Part shown: piece after piece, positions 26,305 to 35,611 of the stretch
Layout: every line of letters begins with the position of its first letter
Numbering within the stretch: the stretch's first letter is position 1
NCBI RefSeq assembly: GCF_015160875.1
Contig: NZ_CP063374.1
Location: forward strand, 5,335,501-5,399,500
DNA: 64,000 bases
Direction of reading: 5' to 3'
Origin: Streptomyces chromofuscus
Lineage (GTDB): Bacteria > Actinomycetota > Actinomycetes > Streptomycetales > Streptomycetaceae
Translations under genes and position numbers: made by a program
The notes under the pieces: model-generated
Database searches by the model: none
Told to the model about the DNA's origin: nothing
Seen by the model: only the letters and a program-made list of their open reading frames with translations

Positions 26305-27249
26305 TCAGAGCACCTTCTTGTCGGTCGTGCCATCGGCCGGGGCGCTGGTCGGCGTCGCACCCTCGCCCGGACCGGAATCCGGATTGTCCCCCGAGGCGTC
26401 GCGCGGCTCGGCCGCCGGGTCGGCCCACGGCCCGTCGTCCTCCGCGGGCGGGCGGCGCAACAAGGCGATCGAGCCGGAGACGGTCGTGGCCTTCAGTCGG
26501 CCGTTGCCCGCGCCGAGGCGGCCGGTGATCCGCTTGGCGCCCCACTGGCCGGTGACCCGGAGGTCCTCGAAGGCGTTGGACACGGCCCCGCTCGCGGTGT
26601 TGGCCTCCACCTCCGCGTCCGCCGGGTGCGGCAGCCGGATGGCGATCTCGCCGGAGACACTGGTCAGACTGACGTCGGTGGGGCTGCCGGTCGGATCGAG
26701 GTCGACGATCATCGAGCCGCTGACCGAGTCGGCCCTGACGGAGGAGCCCGCGCCCTCGACCACGGTCAGGTCGCCGGACACGGAGTTGAAGCGCAGGTCG
26801 CCGCTGAGCGCCTGGGCCTCCACGTTCCCGGAGACGGTGTCCGCCCGGACCGGACCCGTCAGCCCGACGAGCGTGGTGTCCCCGGAGACGCCCTTGACTT
26901 CGGCGCGCCCTTCGATGCCCGAGACCACGGCGGCGGCGCTGACGACCCCGACCTCCACGCGCGTCCCCGCCGGAACCGCCAGTGACACCTCGGCGCTGCG
27001 GCGCCAGCCCTTGCGGTCGAGCCACTTGAGGAAGCCCTTCCAGGGCAGGTCCTCGTACGCCACCGTGAGCGTGCCGCCCTGCTGGGTGACGATCAGGGGC
27101 GGTCCCTCGATCTGGCCGACCTCCAGGCGGGCGGAACCTTCGTCGGTCCCCACCACGTTCACCGTTCCGTTGACGATGCGTACCTGGAGCTCGCTCACGG
27201 GCTCGTCGAAGGTGAGCTTGCTCGGCTCGGCGACGGACCACTCGGACAT
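26305..27249 (-). CDS. DUF4097-family beta-solenoid-like protein
   Basis: 314 residues. A DUF4097 repeat region (about 15-260) is made of short Val/Ser/Gly strands (VSGDTTLVGLTG, VSGNVEAQALSG, VSGDLRFNSVSG) that build a right-handed beta fold. The tail (about 275-314) is Pro/Asp/Gly-rich. No signal peptide is seen, so probably cytosolic. Bacterial DUF4097 genes often sit with PadR regulators, as here (next gene, 1 base apart). Role unknown, thought to be linked to envelope stress. Confidence 0.82.
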   Translation of the reverse strand: MSEWSVAEPSKLTFDEPVSELQVRIVNGTVNVVGTDEGSARLEVGQIEGPPLIVTQQGGTLTVAYEDLPWKGFLKWLDRKGWRRSAEVSLAVPAGTRVEVGVVSAAAVVSGIEGRAEVKGVSGDTTLVGLTGPVRADTVSGNVEAQALSGDLRFNSVSGDLTVVEGAGSSVRADSVSGSMIVDLDPTGSPTDVSLTSVSGEIAIRLPHPADAEVEANTASGAVSNAFEDLRVTGQWGAKRITGRLGAGNGRLKATTVSGSIALLRRPPAEDDGPWADPAAEPRDASGDNPDSGPGEGATPTSAPADGTTDKKVL

Positions 27250-27331
27250 GGTGCTGACCTCCTCGACCCCCGGGCCGCACGGCGGACCGGACGGACGGAC
27301 CCCGACGCGCCATATCGCGTCTTCCGTAATT

Positions 27332-27345
27332 CACGATATATCGTG
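27332..27345. promoter_or_regulatory. Perfect palindrome, candidate PadR operator
   Basis: CACGATATATCGTG, a 14-bp perfect palindrome 83 bases before the DUF4097 start and about 97 bases before the divergent membrane gene. Very AT-rich for this genome. Also a partial ATATCG half-site at 27312. ATAT-centred palindromes with ATCG arms are usual for PadR-family operators, so the PadR protein encoded at 25254-26303 is the likely binder. Confidence 0.6.
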
Positions 27346-27441
27346 GCCCTCGGAAGTCAAGACACTCTTTCCGGTGACTCACCGCCGCAGCGCACCCCTT
27401 GAACCGGGGCAAACCCGAACAGATACCCCTACGGTGTGAGC

Positions 27442-28260
27442 ATGTCGACGGAAGCCCTCCAGGCCACCGGCGCCCTGCTCCTGTGCCGGGCGGCCCCCGA
27501 CTCCGTCGCCCCCGTCGCCCCCCTGCTCCGTGAGCGCATGCTCCTGACCCGCGCCGGCGGCGACTGGAGCGTCCTCGTCCCCGAGGGCAGCCCCTGGCTG
27601 CGCGGCGGCGAACCCGTCGACCGCGTGCTCACCGGCTGGGCCACCGCACTCGCCGTCGGCGCCCCCTGGCCCGTCCTCGCCCTGTGGTGGGACCCGGACC
27701 GCGCCGGCTGCGCCCTGGCCTGCGGGTTCCGCCGCCCCGTCGGCTACGACTGGCTCGCGAACGGCACCCCCGCGGGCGAGGACGAGGCCATGCGCACCCT
27801 CACCGCCCGCCTCGGCCTCGACCCGGTCGCGGACCTGCCCGCCCTGGACCGCCTCACGAGCCCGGACCCCGCCGTCGACGCCACCGCCCGCCTGCGCGGC
27901 CTCCTCGCCCTCCTCACGCGCGCGGGTGTCGCGCCGCCTCCCGGTCTCACCCCCGGCGCCCCCACCGGCCGCCTCCTCGACGCGGCCCGCGCCCGGCCGG
28001 ACGCCCGCACGATCGACTGGCCCCGCCGGCGGGAGACGGCCCCCGGCGTCGTTTCGGGCGGCAGCCGCTTGATCCCGTACCTCCCCCGGCCGGGCGACCC
28101 CGGGGCCCGCACCGTCGCCCTGGCCCAGGTCGCCGCCGGTCTCCCGGTCACGGCCTGGGGCGTACGCCGCCACCGCCCCGGCTGGACCACGGCGGGCCTG
28201 CTCCTGCTGGCCCACGGCGCGCTGGGCCTGGCGTACGACCTGACGCATCCGCGTGACTGA
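27442..28260 (+). CDS. Uncharacterised Streptomyces protein with C-terminal hydrophobic segment
   Basis: 272 residues from ATG 27442. The protein is Pro/Arg/Ala-rich; weak hydrophobic stretches at about 60-75 and 235-260 (TTAGLLLLAHGALGLAYDL) may be membrane-associated. No known motif. Its codon use is normal for the genome. The last 30 bases including the stop lie in a 160-bp tandem duplication (28231-28550), so the C-terminal coding sequence LAYDLTHPRD is duplicated downstream. Confidence 0.75.
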   Translation: MSTEALQATGALLLCRAAPDSVAPVAPLLRERMLLTRAGGDWSVLVPEGSPWLRGGEPVDRVLTGWATALAVGAPWPVLALWWDPDRAGCALACGFRRPVGYDWLANGTPAGEDEAMRTLTARLGLDPVADLPALDRLTSPDPAVDATARLRGLLALLTRAGVAPPPGLTPGAPTGRLLDAARARPDARTIDWPRRRETAPGVVSGGSRLIPYLPRPGDPGARTVALAQVAAGLPVTAWGVRRHRPGWTTAGLLLLAHGALGLAYDLTHPRD

Positions 28261-28550
28261 CGGGCCCCGGCACGTGACCACGACACACGAAAGGGCGCCC
28301 GAAGGCGCCCGCCACCGCGCACCCGGAGCACCGGCGCGGACCTCGCGCCGGCCCGGCTCCGGGGACGCTCCCCGGCTACTCCTCGTCCTCGCGTACGACC
28401 TGACGCATCCGCGTGACTGACGGGCCCCGGCACGTGACCACGACACACGAAAGGGCGCCCGAAGGCGCCCGCCACCGCGCACCCGGAGCACCCGCGCGGA
28501 CCTCGCGCCGGCCCGGCTCCGGGGACGCTCCCCGGCTACTCCTCGTCCTC
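28231..28550. repeat. 160-bp perfect tandem duplication spanning two gene ends
   Basis: Copy one is 28231-28390 and copy two 28391-28550, with a single mismatch (GGAGCACC G/C GCG). Each copy carries the 3' end and stop of the plus-strand gene, a hairpin terminator, and the end and stop of the convergent minus-strand gene. Recent, since it is almost identical. Each functional gene now uses the outer copy, leaving two extra non-coding gene ends and an extra terminator in between. Confidence 0.95.
28293..28310. terminator. Hairpin terminator, first copy of duplicated unit
   Basis: GGGCGCC - CGAA - GGCGCCC, 7-bp stem with a stable tetraloop, 33 bases after the plus-strand stop. An identical hairpin occurs at 28453-28470 in the second copy, serving the convergent minus-strand gene. 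Confidence 0.75.
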
Positions 28551-28715
28551 GTCGTCCAGTCGCGCCAGCCACGTCGCCAGCCGCTCCACCGGCACCTCGA
28601 AGTCCGGGTTCAGATCGACGAAGGTGCGCAGTTGCTCGGCGAGCCACTCGAAGGTGATCTCCTCCTCGCCGCGCCGCTTCTCCAGCTCTTCGATGCCTCG
28701 GTCGGTGAAGTACAT
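28536..28715 (-). CDS. Small conserved DUF6104-type protein
   Basis: 59 residues, MYFTDRGIEELEKRRGEEE at the N-terminus and an acidic end (DDEDEE). A streptomycete-wide short acidic protein family of unknown function (DUF6104 type, from memory). The CDS is convergent with the gene at 27442. Its last five codons lie in the 160-bp duplication. Single-gene transcript, divergent from the Trypco1-like gene. Confidence 0.8.
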   Translation of the reverse strand: MYFTDRGIEELEKRRGEEEITFEWLAEQLRTFVDLNPDFEVPVERLATWLARLDDEDEE

Positions 28716-28850
28716 GCCTCAAGAATATGCGTCACTTGGCCGGTTAGCGGCCTCCCCCGGGAGCCGTGCGGAAGGCTAGCCTCGTCACGGTGCACCCGTG
28801 TGCCGGCTGGGGCCGGTCGGACGGAACGCGAGCTCGACGGGGGAAGCGGC

Positions 28851-29201
28851 ATGAGTCACATCCAGGACATCGAACTGCCCAACGGCGTGGTGGTCACCGC
28901 CCGGATCGGCAGTGCCGACGCCTACGGCGACCAGGAGGACGTCGGCTTCACGGAGGGGGCGCGGGCCAAGGTCGAACAGCTGCAGGAACTGATCGCGGGT
29001 GTGGGCGGCACGGTGCTCGACGCCGCCCGTGCCGCCGGACCCACCGAGGCCGCCATCACCTTCGGCGTGGAGCTGACCGCCAAGGAAGGGCTGGCCGTCG
29101 CCGTCCTCGCCCGGGGAGAGGCGAAGGCCTCCCTCCAGGTGACCCTCACCTGGCAGCTCGACCGGCAGGCCGACCCCCAGGTGGGATCCACCGGCGCATG
29201 A
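28851..29201 (+). CDS. Trypsin-co-occurring domain (Trypco1/CU044_2847-like) protein
   Basis: 116 residues. The start IQDIELPNGVVVTARI and the C-terminal half ITFGVELTAKEGLAVAVLARG then ASLQVTLTWQL match the CU044_2847/Trypco1 family, a short domain found next to trypsin-like effector proteases in predicted NTP-dependent conflict systems. Its stop overlaps the start of the trypsin/VMAP gene by ATGA, so expression is coupled. Presumed role: binding partner or regulator of the adjacent protease. First gene of the conflict locus; promoter upstream shared divergently with the DUF6104 gene. Confidence 0.82.
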   Translation: MSHIQDIELPNGVVVTARIGSADAYGDQEDVGFTEGARAKVEQLQELIAGVGGTVLDAARAAGPTEAAITFGVELTAKEGLAVAVLARGEAKASLQVTLTWQLDRQADPQVGSTGA

Positions 29202-31162
29202 CCGAGCGCAACGAGCGCCTGCACGCCCTGGCCAAGGCCGCCACCGTGCACCTGCTCCCCGCCGACGCGGACGACAAGCCCCTGTGGGGCAGCGGCTTCT
29301 TCGTCGCCCCGGGCTGGGTGCTGACGGCGGCCCATGTGCTCCGCCCCCATCTGCGCGCGGACCACGAACTGACGTTCCGGGTGCGCGGCGAGGGTGTCGA
29401 CGCCGAGGCGCGGCTGGCGCAGTGGCTGCTCACCGACCCCGGCCGGCCCGTCGTGCCACTGGACGAGGACATGGCCCTGGTCCGCCTGCTGGGCGAGGCC
29501 GACGAGCACGCGCACGAATGCGTGTGGCTCAGCGACCGGGCCGTACGGCACTCCGGCCCCGTCAAGGTGTACGGCTACTACCCCGAGCCGCCGCACACCC
29601 ACGCCCGGGCCGTGGACGCCGACGTCAACGGGCAGGAGGACGGGCACGGGCTGATCATCAAGCCCGACGTCGACTTCCCGTCCGGGGTCTCGGGCGGCCC
29701 GCTGCTCGACCCGGTCACCGGGGCCGTGGTGGGACTGGTCAAGTCGCGGCGCAAACAGCAGGACGGCGGGAAGGCGGTCGCCATCGCGGCGCTGCGCCGG
29801 TTCGGCGAGACCTACCGCACCGTCATCGCCGCCCACGACCGCTGGCACGGCACCGAGCCCGTCTCCGAGAGCGGCGACAACTGGATCGACCAGCAGACCG
29901 GGCCCGGCGCCGACGGCGGCGCCGGCTGGACGCCTGCCGACCGGCGGAAGGCGCTGGACCTGCTGGCCGCGCTGCCCGCGCCGCCCGACGCGCCCACCGT
30001 CGAGATCCTCGCGACGCGCGCCCGCAGCGGCACCAAGTGGCCGGGCCCGACGCCCGAACTGCGCACCTGGCGCGACGGCTATGGACTGCTGTACGAGGGC
30101 GCGCATCCGCTCGACTCGCTCACCTTCCTGCGCTACCTCAGGTTCGTCGAGGCCTACGTGCGCTCCCGCGGCCGGCCGTGCCCCGAGCTGGGCGCCTGGA
30201 TCGAACGGCGGCTGCGCAGGGACCTGCGTCGCGAGATGCACGCCTTCGTCCGCGAGGTACGGCTCCCGGACGAGTTGCGTCCCGTCCCGGCGCAGCGGCC
30301 CGACCGCGTCGTGATCCCGTATCCCGGCCCCGGCGAGGGTCCCACGGTCGCCGTCCTCCTCGACCCGGTGATCGGCTCGCAGCCCACCCGCTTCTTCTGG
30401 CAGATCTGGCTCGACGCCGGCGACGGCACGGGCGAGCCCGAGCTGTACGCGACCGACGACTCCGTGCACGGCCGGCTGCCCGGGGAACTGGTCCAGGCGC
30501 TGCGCAGGCCCCTGGGCGACCTGCTGCGTGCCAAGGACCGGGAGAACCGTCCGGTGCCGCTCGAGGTCGCCTTGCCCGCGGAGCACTTCGACACCGCGGT
30601 GCACCGCTGGCGGTTCGACGACATCGCCCAGCTCGACGACGCGGGACACCTCGGCGCGCGCCGCCGGGTGGTGCTGCGCTCCCTCGCGCGCCGGGGAGAT
30701 CCGGACAAACTGTGGGCCGACCGCTGGCAGGCCATGACCGCCCAGCAGCGCTTCGTCGGCTGGCGCACCCCGCAGCGCGGTGTCGTGGCCACCGGCCGCG
30801 GCTACCGGGACGCGGGCTTCGACCGCATCCCCGTGATGTGCCGCCCGGCCGGCCGCGGCCCGGGGCGGAGCGCGATGAAGCTCGCCCTGGAGAACGGCCA
30901 CGGCGTCGCCCTGTGGCACGTCGAGGGACACGTCACCCGCCTGTGCGCCGAGGACTGCGACGCCCTCTACGCCAAGGCGCAGGAGCTGCTCGGCACCCTC
31001 GGCTCGCTGGCCGAACTCCCCGACCGGCTGCGGCATCTGCGCCAGGACATCAGCGAGCGGCGCGCCGGCCACGGCTGGGCCGAACCGCTGGCGCTGCTCT
31101 ACGACGACCCGCGCCGTCCGCTCCCCGCGGAGGAGACCGAGACCCTGGACGCCCCGCTGTGA
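29198..31162 (+). CDS. Trypsin-like protease fused to vWA-MoxR-associated protein (VMAP) C-terminal domain
   Basis: 654 residues. N-terminal S1-type serine protease with an intact triad by motif: H46 in TAAHVL, D91 in EDMALVRL and S165 in GVSGGPLL. No signal peptide, so the protease is cytosolic. The middle (about 240-330) is helical. The C-terminal part (about 375-640) has the VMAP-C pattern PLEVALPAEHFDTAVHRW and RRRVVLRSLARR. In the ternary systems described by Aravind and coworkers, VMAP, MoxR and a vWA protein work together, and the N-terminal module is the effector. Here the effector is a protease. ATGA overlap with the Trypco1 gene; the MoxR gene begins 171 bases later. Confidence 0.88.
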   Translation: MTERNERLHALAKAATVHLLPADADDKPLWGSGFFVAPGWVLTAAHVLRPHLRADHELTFRVRGEGVDAEARLAQWLLTDPGRPVVPLDEDMALVRLLGEADEHAHECVWLSDRAVRHSGPVKVYGYYPEPPHTHARAVDADVNGQEDGHGLIIKPDVDFPSGVSGGPLLDPVTGAVVGLVKSRRKQQDGGKAVAIAALRRFGETYRTVIAAHDRWHGTEPVSESGDNWIDQQTGPGADGGAGWTPADRRKALDLLAALPAPPDAPTVEILATRARSGTKWPGPTPELRTWRDGYGLLYEGAHPLDSLTFLRYLRFVEAYVRSRGRPCPELGAWIERRLRRDLRREMHAFVREVRLPDELRPVPAQRPDRVVIPYPGPGEGPTVAVLLDPVIGSQPTRFFWQIWLDAGDGTGEPELYATDDSVHGRLPGELVQALRRPLGDLLRAKDRENRPVPLEVALPAEHFDTAVHRWRFDDIAQLDDAGHLGARRRVVLRSLARRGDPDKLWADRWQAMTAQQRFVGWRTPQRGVVATGRGYRDAGFDRIPVMCRPAGRGPGRSAMKLALENGHGVALWHVEGHVTRLCAEDCDALYAKAQELLGTLGSLAELPDRLRHLRQDISERRAGHGWAEPLALLYDDPRRPLPAEETETLDAPL

Positions 31163-31333
31163 GCACCCGCAGTGCGCGGCGCCCCCCGCGGCCGGACGGC
31201 TCCCGTCGTGGCTGGCCGAAAAGGCCGGTGCCGCTGACCGGGCCTGGGTACATTCTCAGGGGCCCGTTGTGGCGCGCAACGCCCCCGTCGGCCAGGACGT
31301 GGACCACCACCGACCGTCGACGAGGAGCGCAGC

Positions 31334-32356
31334 ATGAGCGAGTGGTTCGTCTACCAGGGCAGCGGGCGACCGGATCCGGCCAGGATCGACCGGCTGCCGG
31401 AGCCGCCGCCGTGGCGCGCCTTCGACGCTCCGGTCGTGCCGTACGAGGTCCCGGCCCTCGACTCCGCCACCCGCCGCCGACTCGGCACCGGCACCGCTCC
31501 GCTGCCGATCCAGGACCCCGACACCCTCGAACTCGTCAACGCGGCGCTGTACCTGAGGCGTCCGCTGCTCGTCACCGGCGAACCGGGCGTCGGCAAGTCG
31601 ACGCTCGCGCACTCCGTCGCGTACGAGCTCGGACTGGGCCGGGTGCTGGAGTGGCCCATCGTCAGCCGCAGCGAACTGCGGGACGGCCTCTACACGTACG
31701 ACGCCATCGGCCGGCTGCAGGACGCCCAGCTCAGGCGGGCCGCCGAAGACCGCGCCCCGGCCGCCGGACCGGAGTCCGAGGACATCGGCCGGTACATCAA
31801 GCTCGGCCCGCTCGGCACCGCCCTGCTCGCCGCCGACCGGCCCCGGGTGCTGCTCATCGACGAGCTGGACAAGAGCGACATCGACCTGCCGAACGACCTG
31901 CTCAACGTGCTGGAGGAGGGCAGGTTCCCGATCCCCGAGCTGGAGCGGATCGCCGACCGGACGCCGGTGGTGCGGGTGCTCACCGACGACGGACGCAAGG
32001 TCGAGGTGACGGAGGGGCAGGTGCGCTGCCGCGCGTTCCCCTTCGTCGTGATGACCAGCAACCGTGAGCGCGAGTTCCCCGCCCCGCTGCTGCGCCGCTG
32101 CATCCCGCTGGACCTGAAGGCGCCGCGCGACGAACGCCTCGCCGCGCTCGTCCAGGCGCATTTCGGGCAGGACGCCTACGAGGCCAACCACGACATCGTC
32201 GACCACTTCACGGAGGCCGAGGCGGACGGCGCGCTGCGCCCCACCGACCAGCTCCTCAACGCCATCTTCCTGGCCCAGCACGCCGCCCGCGACGCGGCAC
32301 GGCGCGAGGAGATCTCGGAGCTGCTGATGCAGCCCCTGGACCGCGGGCCCAGGTAG
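31334..32356 (+). CDS. MoxR-family AAA+ ATPase
   Basis: 340 residues. Walker A GEPGVGKST (about residue 83), Walker B VLLIDELDKSD (about 176), sensor VVMTSNREREFP and arginine finger region APLLRRCIPLDL. It resembles MoxR-type ATPases of conflict systems, which remodel partner vWA proteins with ATP. Directly followed by the vWA/SAV_2336 gene (3 bases between) and preceded by the protease/VMAP gene, so it is the NTP-dependent core of the locus. Confidence 0.9.
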   Translation: MSEWFVYQGSGRPDPARIDRLPEPPPWRAFDAPVVPYEVPALDSATRRRLGTGTAPLPIQDPDTLELVNAALYLRRPLLVTGEPGVGKSTLAHSVAYELGLGRVLEWPIVSRSELRDGLYTYDAIGRLQDAQLRRAAEDRAPAAGPESEDIGRYIKLGPLGTALLAADRPRVLLIDELDKSDIDLPNDLLNVLEEGRFPIPELERIADRTPVVRVLTDDGRKVEVTEGQVRCRAFPFVVMTSNREREFPAPLLRRCIPLDLKAPRDERLAALVQAHFGQDAYEANHDIVDHFTEAEADGALRPTDQLLNAIFLAQHAARDAARREEISELLMQPLDRGPR

Positions 32357-32359
32357 CCG

Positions 32360-35300
32360 ATGTCCACGCGGGCCCCCGGCGTCCCGGCCGGTGCCACGAG
32401 CGACGCGCTCGCGGCACTGGTCGCGCGGCTGCGCGACGCGGGCATCGTGCCCGACGTCGAGGAGCTCGCGGACGCCCTGTGGCTGGCCCGCCACCTGCCC
32501 TCCCGGGACCGGCCGGCGGAACCCGCGGGCCCCGGCCCGCGTGGCACGACGTCCGCGCCGGCCGACGGCGCCGGTCCGCCGCCCCCGCGACCGCCCGAGG
32601 ACGGCCCGGTCACGGCGGACGGCCCGGACCGCCGGCCCGACAGCGCCCGGCTGTTCGCCCCCGGTCCCGGAGGCGACGAGACCGGCACGCGGATGGCGCC
32701 CGTGAGCGTCCCCGCCGCGCCGGTCCTGCCCGAGCCCCTCGCCCTGCAGCGCGGAATGCGCCCGCTGCAGCGCTACCGCGCACCGGTACGTCCCGTGCCG
32801 CGCACCCTCGACGAGCGGGCCACCGCCGAGCGGGCCGCCGAGTCCGGCATCGTGGTGCCCCTGCTGCGCACCGAGCGGCGCCGCGAGGCACGCCTGCTGC
32901 TCCTGATGGACGTCTCCACCTCCACCGTGGTCTGGCAGCAGGTGCTCGACGAGCTGCGCCAGGTCTGCGAACGCGCCGGCGCCTTCCGGGAAGTACGCGT
33001 GCAGTACCTGCACGAGGCCCCCGGCGGACTGCCCGGCTACGCGGCGACCCCCGAGCACGTCCGCCCGCTGCACGCTCCCGAGCAGCTCAGCGACCCGACC
33101 GGGCGGCGTCTGACCCTCGTCCTCAGCGACTGCGCCGGCCCCATGTGGCGCAGCGGCCGGATGCAGCGGCTGCTGCACCGCTGGGCGTCGACCGCGCCCG
33201 TCGCCGTGGTCCAGCCGCTGCCGCAACGGATGTGGCTGCGCACCCATCTGCCCGCCCGGCGCGGCATGCTGCGCCGCCGCGAGGGGCCCGCCGGAACCCT
33301 GGAGTTCCAGCCGGACCGGGGACGCGTCGAGCGGGGCGCGCTGCCCGTGCCCGTGCTGGCGCTGCGCCGCGGCTCGGTGGAGGGCTGGGCGCGGCTGGTG
33401 TCCGGCACCACGGGGCAGTCGCTGGCCGCGGCGGCCGGCTGGGTCCACGCCGACCACGCCGCGTCCGGCGCGCCGGTGCGGGCCGCGGAGGACCTGAGCG
33501 GCGCCGAGCGCGTCCGGGTCTTCCGGCGGGCCGCCTCCCCGGAGGCCCGCCGCCTCGCCGTCTACCTGTCCGCGGTGCCGCTGTACCTGCCGGTCATGCA
33601 GCTCGTCCAGCACGCCATGCTCGCCGGCACCGGCCCCGAGGCGCTGTCCGAGGTGCTGCTCGGCGGCCTGCTCAGGCGCCGCGAGGACGCGGACGACCCG
33701 CGGGCCGTGCGCTACGACTTCCTGCCGGGGGTGGCGAGCGAGTTACGGTCGCGGCTCACCCTGGAGGAGGCACAGCTGCTGTTCAAGCACTGCTCCGCGT
33801 ACGTGGACCGCAAGTTCGGGCGCAGCGCGCGCAACTTCCCGGCGCTGGCCGGGGCGTTCCTGCGGGGTGCGGTGGATCCGCAGGTGCCGGGGCCGCCCGT
33901 CGGACCGGTCGAGGACGAACCGGCCGGGCTGCGCGCGTTCGCGGAGGTGTCGGCGGACGTGCTGCGCGACCTCGGGGCGCGGATCCCGGCGGCCCCGAAG
34001 CGGCCGGAACTGACCGCGGGGGAGCTCCTCGGCAAGGGCAGGGAGGCCATAGGGCGCTTCGAGGGCGAGGGCCTCACCCGGGAACTCGACTCCGCCGTGC
34101 GGTACCTGCAACAGGCGCTGGAGATGGCGGCACCGGGCCCGGAGCGGCTGTCCGCCGCCGAGGAACTGGCCAACGCGCTGCTGGTGCGCTGGCGGGTGCG
34201 GCGGGTCGGGGACGATCTGCGGGACGCCTGGCAGGTGATCAGGGACCCGGACCGGCTCGGCGCGTCCGGAAGCCTCACGCGCGGCCTGGTCTGCTGGGCG
34301 CTCGCCGGGGAGGTGAGCGGCCGGGGCGTGGAGTTCGAGGGCGTCCCGGGCGGCCTGCGGGACTGGGCGCGCGGCGCGGCGCACGCCCGGCACCGGGCGG
34401 AGGAGTTCGCCCGCGCCGTGCTGCTGTACGTGGCCGACCGTGACCTGTCCCTGGCGATGCGGGGCGCGGGCTCGTGCCCCGCCGGGCTGAACGGCCCGCG
34501 GGCCTCCGCGGCGACCCTGCCGTACGTACGCCGGGCCATCGCCGAGGCGGGCGTGGACCACCCCGGGGCGGACGGCCCCTACCGGGCCGGCGACGCCGAG
34601 CAGTGGTACCTCACGCACCTCCAGCGGGCCGTCGGCGCGGCCGACGTGCGGGTGACGTTCCCCGGACGGGAGCGCGCGCAGATCGTGCGGGGGCAGCTGC
34701 TGCTGGACCAGGCGCGACAGTACGCCGGAGCCGGGCGGGTGCCGACGGCCCGGACACTGCCGGCCCGGGCGGCCGAACTGGCGTTGCGGGCCATGGACGA
34801 CTTCCGCAGCGCGGTCCGCGGCAGACGCGTGCTGTCGGACGAGGAGCGCTGCCGGGCCTGGCTGGCGGTGGCGTCGGCCACCGGGATCGCCTGGCCGGCG
34901 GACGACGAGGGCCGCGAGCGCCAGACGCTGTACGCGGTGGACCAGGCGCTGCGGGCCGCGGGCGAGGAGCCCGCGCTGCGCTGCGAGTGCTACGTGCGGG
35001 CGGCACGCGTCTATCAGGCGGCGTACGACCGGACCGGTGACCTGGACCAGCTGGACCGCGCCGTGACGGCGTGGGCGCAGGCCGAACGGCTGCTGGGGGA
35101 GGACGAGCCGGGCCGGGCCGACGTGCTGTCCGAGTACGGCAGGGCGCTGATGAGCCGGTCGCGGGCCCGGGCATCCGCCGAGGACGTGACCCTGGCGGTC
35201 TCCGTTCTGCGCACCGCCCTGCAGGACACCCCGCAGGGCCATCCCGACATCCCCGCGCGCTGGGCCCGCCTGGGGCTGGCCCACCTCAGGCGCTACGAGA

Positions 35301-35611
35301 CCCAGGAGGTGCTGTCCGACCTGTACGAGGCCGAGTGGACGATGGGCGAGGCCATCCGCAGCACCGAGGAGCCCGGGCACCTCGCGAACTTCTGGATGCT
35401 CCGGGCCCCCGTGCTGGAAGCCCTCCACGACCGCACGGACACCCTCACCTATCTGCACCGGGCGATCGAGGCCCTCGGGCACGCCGTCGAGCACGCCCGG
35501 GAAGCGGGCCTGGACGACGTGCCGGCCGAGGCCCGGCGGGAACGCGCCCGCCTGCGTGAGCGACTCGGCAGCACCACCCGTACCGCCGACCCCGAAACGG
35601 CCTCCGAGTGA
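32360..35611 (+). CDS. SAV_2336-type protein: vWA-like domain plus helical repeats
   Basis: 1083 residues. A short helical N-terminus is followed by a Pro/Gly-rich linker (about 50-130). A conserved SAV_2336 N-terminal domain follows, RPLQRYRAPVRPVPRTLDE and then a vWA-like core with LLLLMDVSTSTVVW (MIDAS-like DxSxS near 182) and VLSDCAGPMWR (about 255). The C-terminal 450 residues are helical TPR-like repeats. It is the vWA partner of the MoxR ATPase. Its stop overlaps the GTG of the small peptide gene by four bases. Confidence 0.87.
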   Translation: MSTRAPGVPAGATSDALAALVARLRDAGIVPDVEELADALWLARHLPSRDRPAEPAGPGPRGTTSAPADGAGPPPPRPPEDGPVTADGPDRRPDSARLFAPGPGGDETGTRMAPVSVPAAPVLPEPLALQRGMRPLQRYRAPVRPVPRTLDERATAERAAESGIVVPLLRTERRREARLLLLMDVSTSTVVWQQVLDELRQVCERAGAFREVRVQYLHEAPGGLPGYAATPEHVRPLHAPEQLSDPTGRRLTLVLSDCAGPMWRSGRMQRLLHRWASTAPVAVVQPLPQRMWLRTHLPARRGMLRRREGPAGTLEFQPDRGRVERGALPVPVLALRRGSVEGWARLVSGTTGQSLAAAAGWVHADHAASGAPVRAAEDLSGAERVRVFRRAASPEARRLAVYLSAVPLYLPVMQLVQHAMLAGTGPEALSEVLLGGLLRRREDADDPRAVRYDFLPGVASELRSRLTLEEAQLLFKHCSAYVDRKFGRSARNFPALAGAFLRGAVDPQVPGPPVGPVEDEPAGLRAFAEVSADVLRDLGARIPAAPKRPELTAGELLGKGREAIGRFEGEGLTRELDSAVRYLQQALEMAAPGPERLSAAEELANALLVRWRVRRVGDDLRDAWQVIRDPDRLGASGSLTRGLVCWALAGEVSGRGVEFEGVPGGLRDWARGAAHARHRAEEFARAVLLYVADRDLSLAMRGAGSCPAGLNGPRASAATLPYVRRAIAEAGVDHPGADGPYRAGDAEQWYLTHLQRAVGAADVRVTFPGRERAQIVRGQLLLDQARQYAGAGRVPTARTLPARAAELALRAMDDFRSAVRGRRVLSDEERCRAWLAVASATGIAWPADDEGRERQTLYAVDQALRAAGEEPALRCECYVRAARVYQAAYDRTGDLDQLDRAVTAWAQAERLLGEDEPGRADVLSEYGRALMSRSRARASAEDVTLAVSVLRTALQDTPQGHPDIPARWARLGLAHLRRYETQEVLSDLYEAEWTMGEAIRSTEEPGHLANFWMLRAPVLEALHDRTDTLTYLHRAIEALGHAVEHAREAGLDDVPAEARRERARLRERLGSTTRTADPETASE

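Noticed and set aside
31163..31333. Small gene between the VMAP and MoxR genes
   Set aside because: 171 bases with no ORF having a start, RBS and normal codon bias; probably an internal promoter or spacer.
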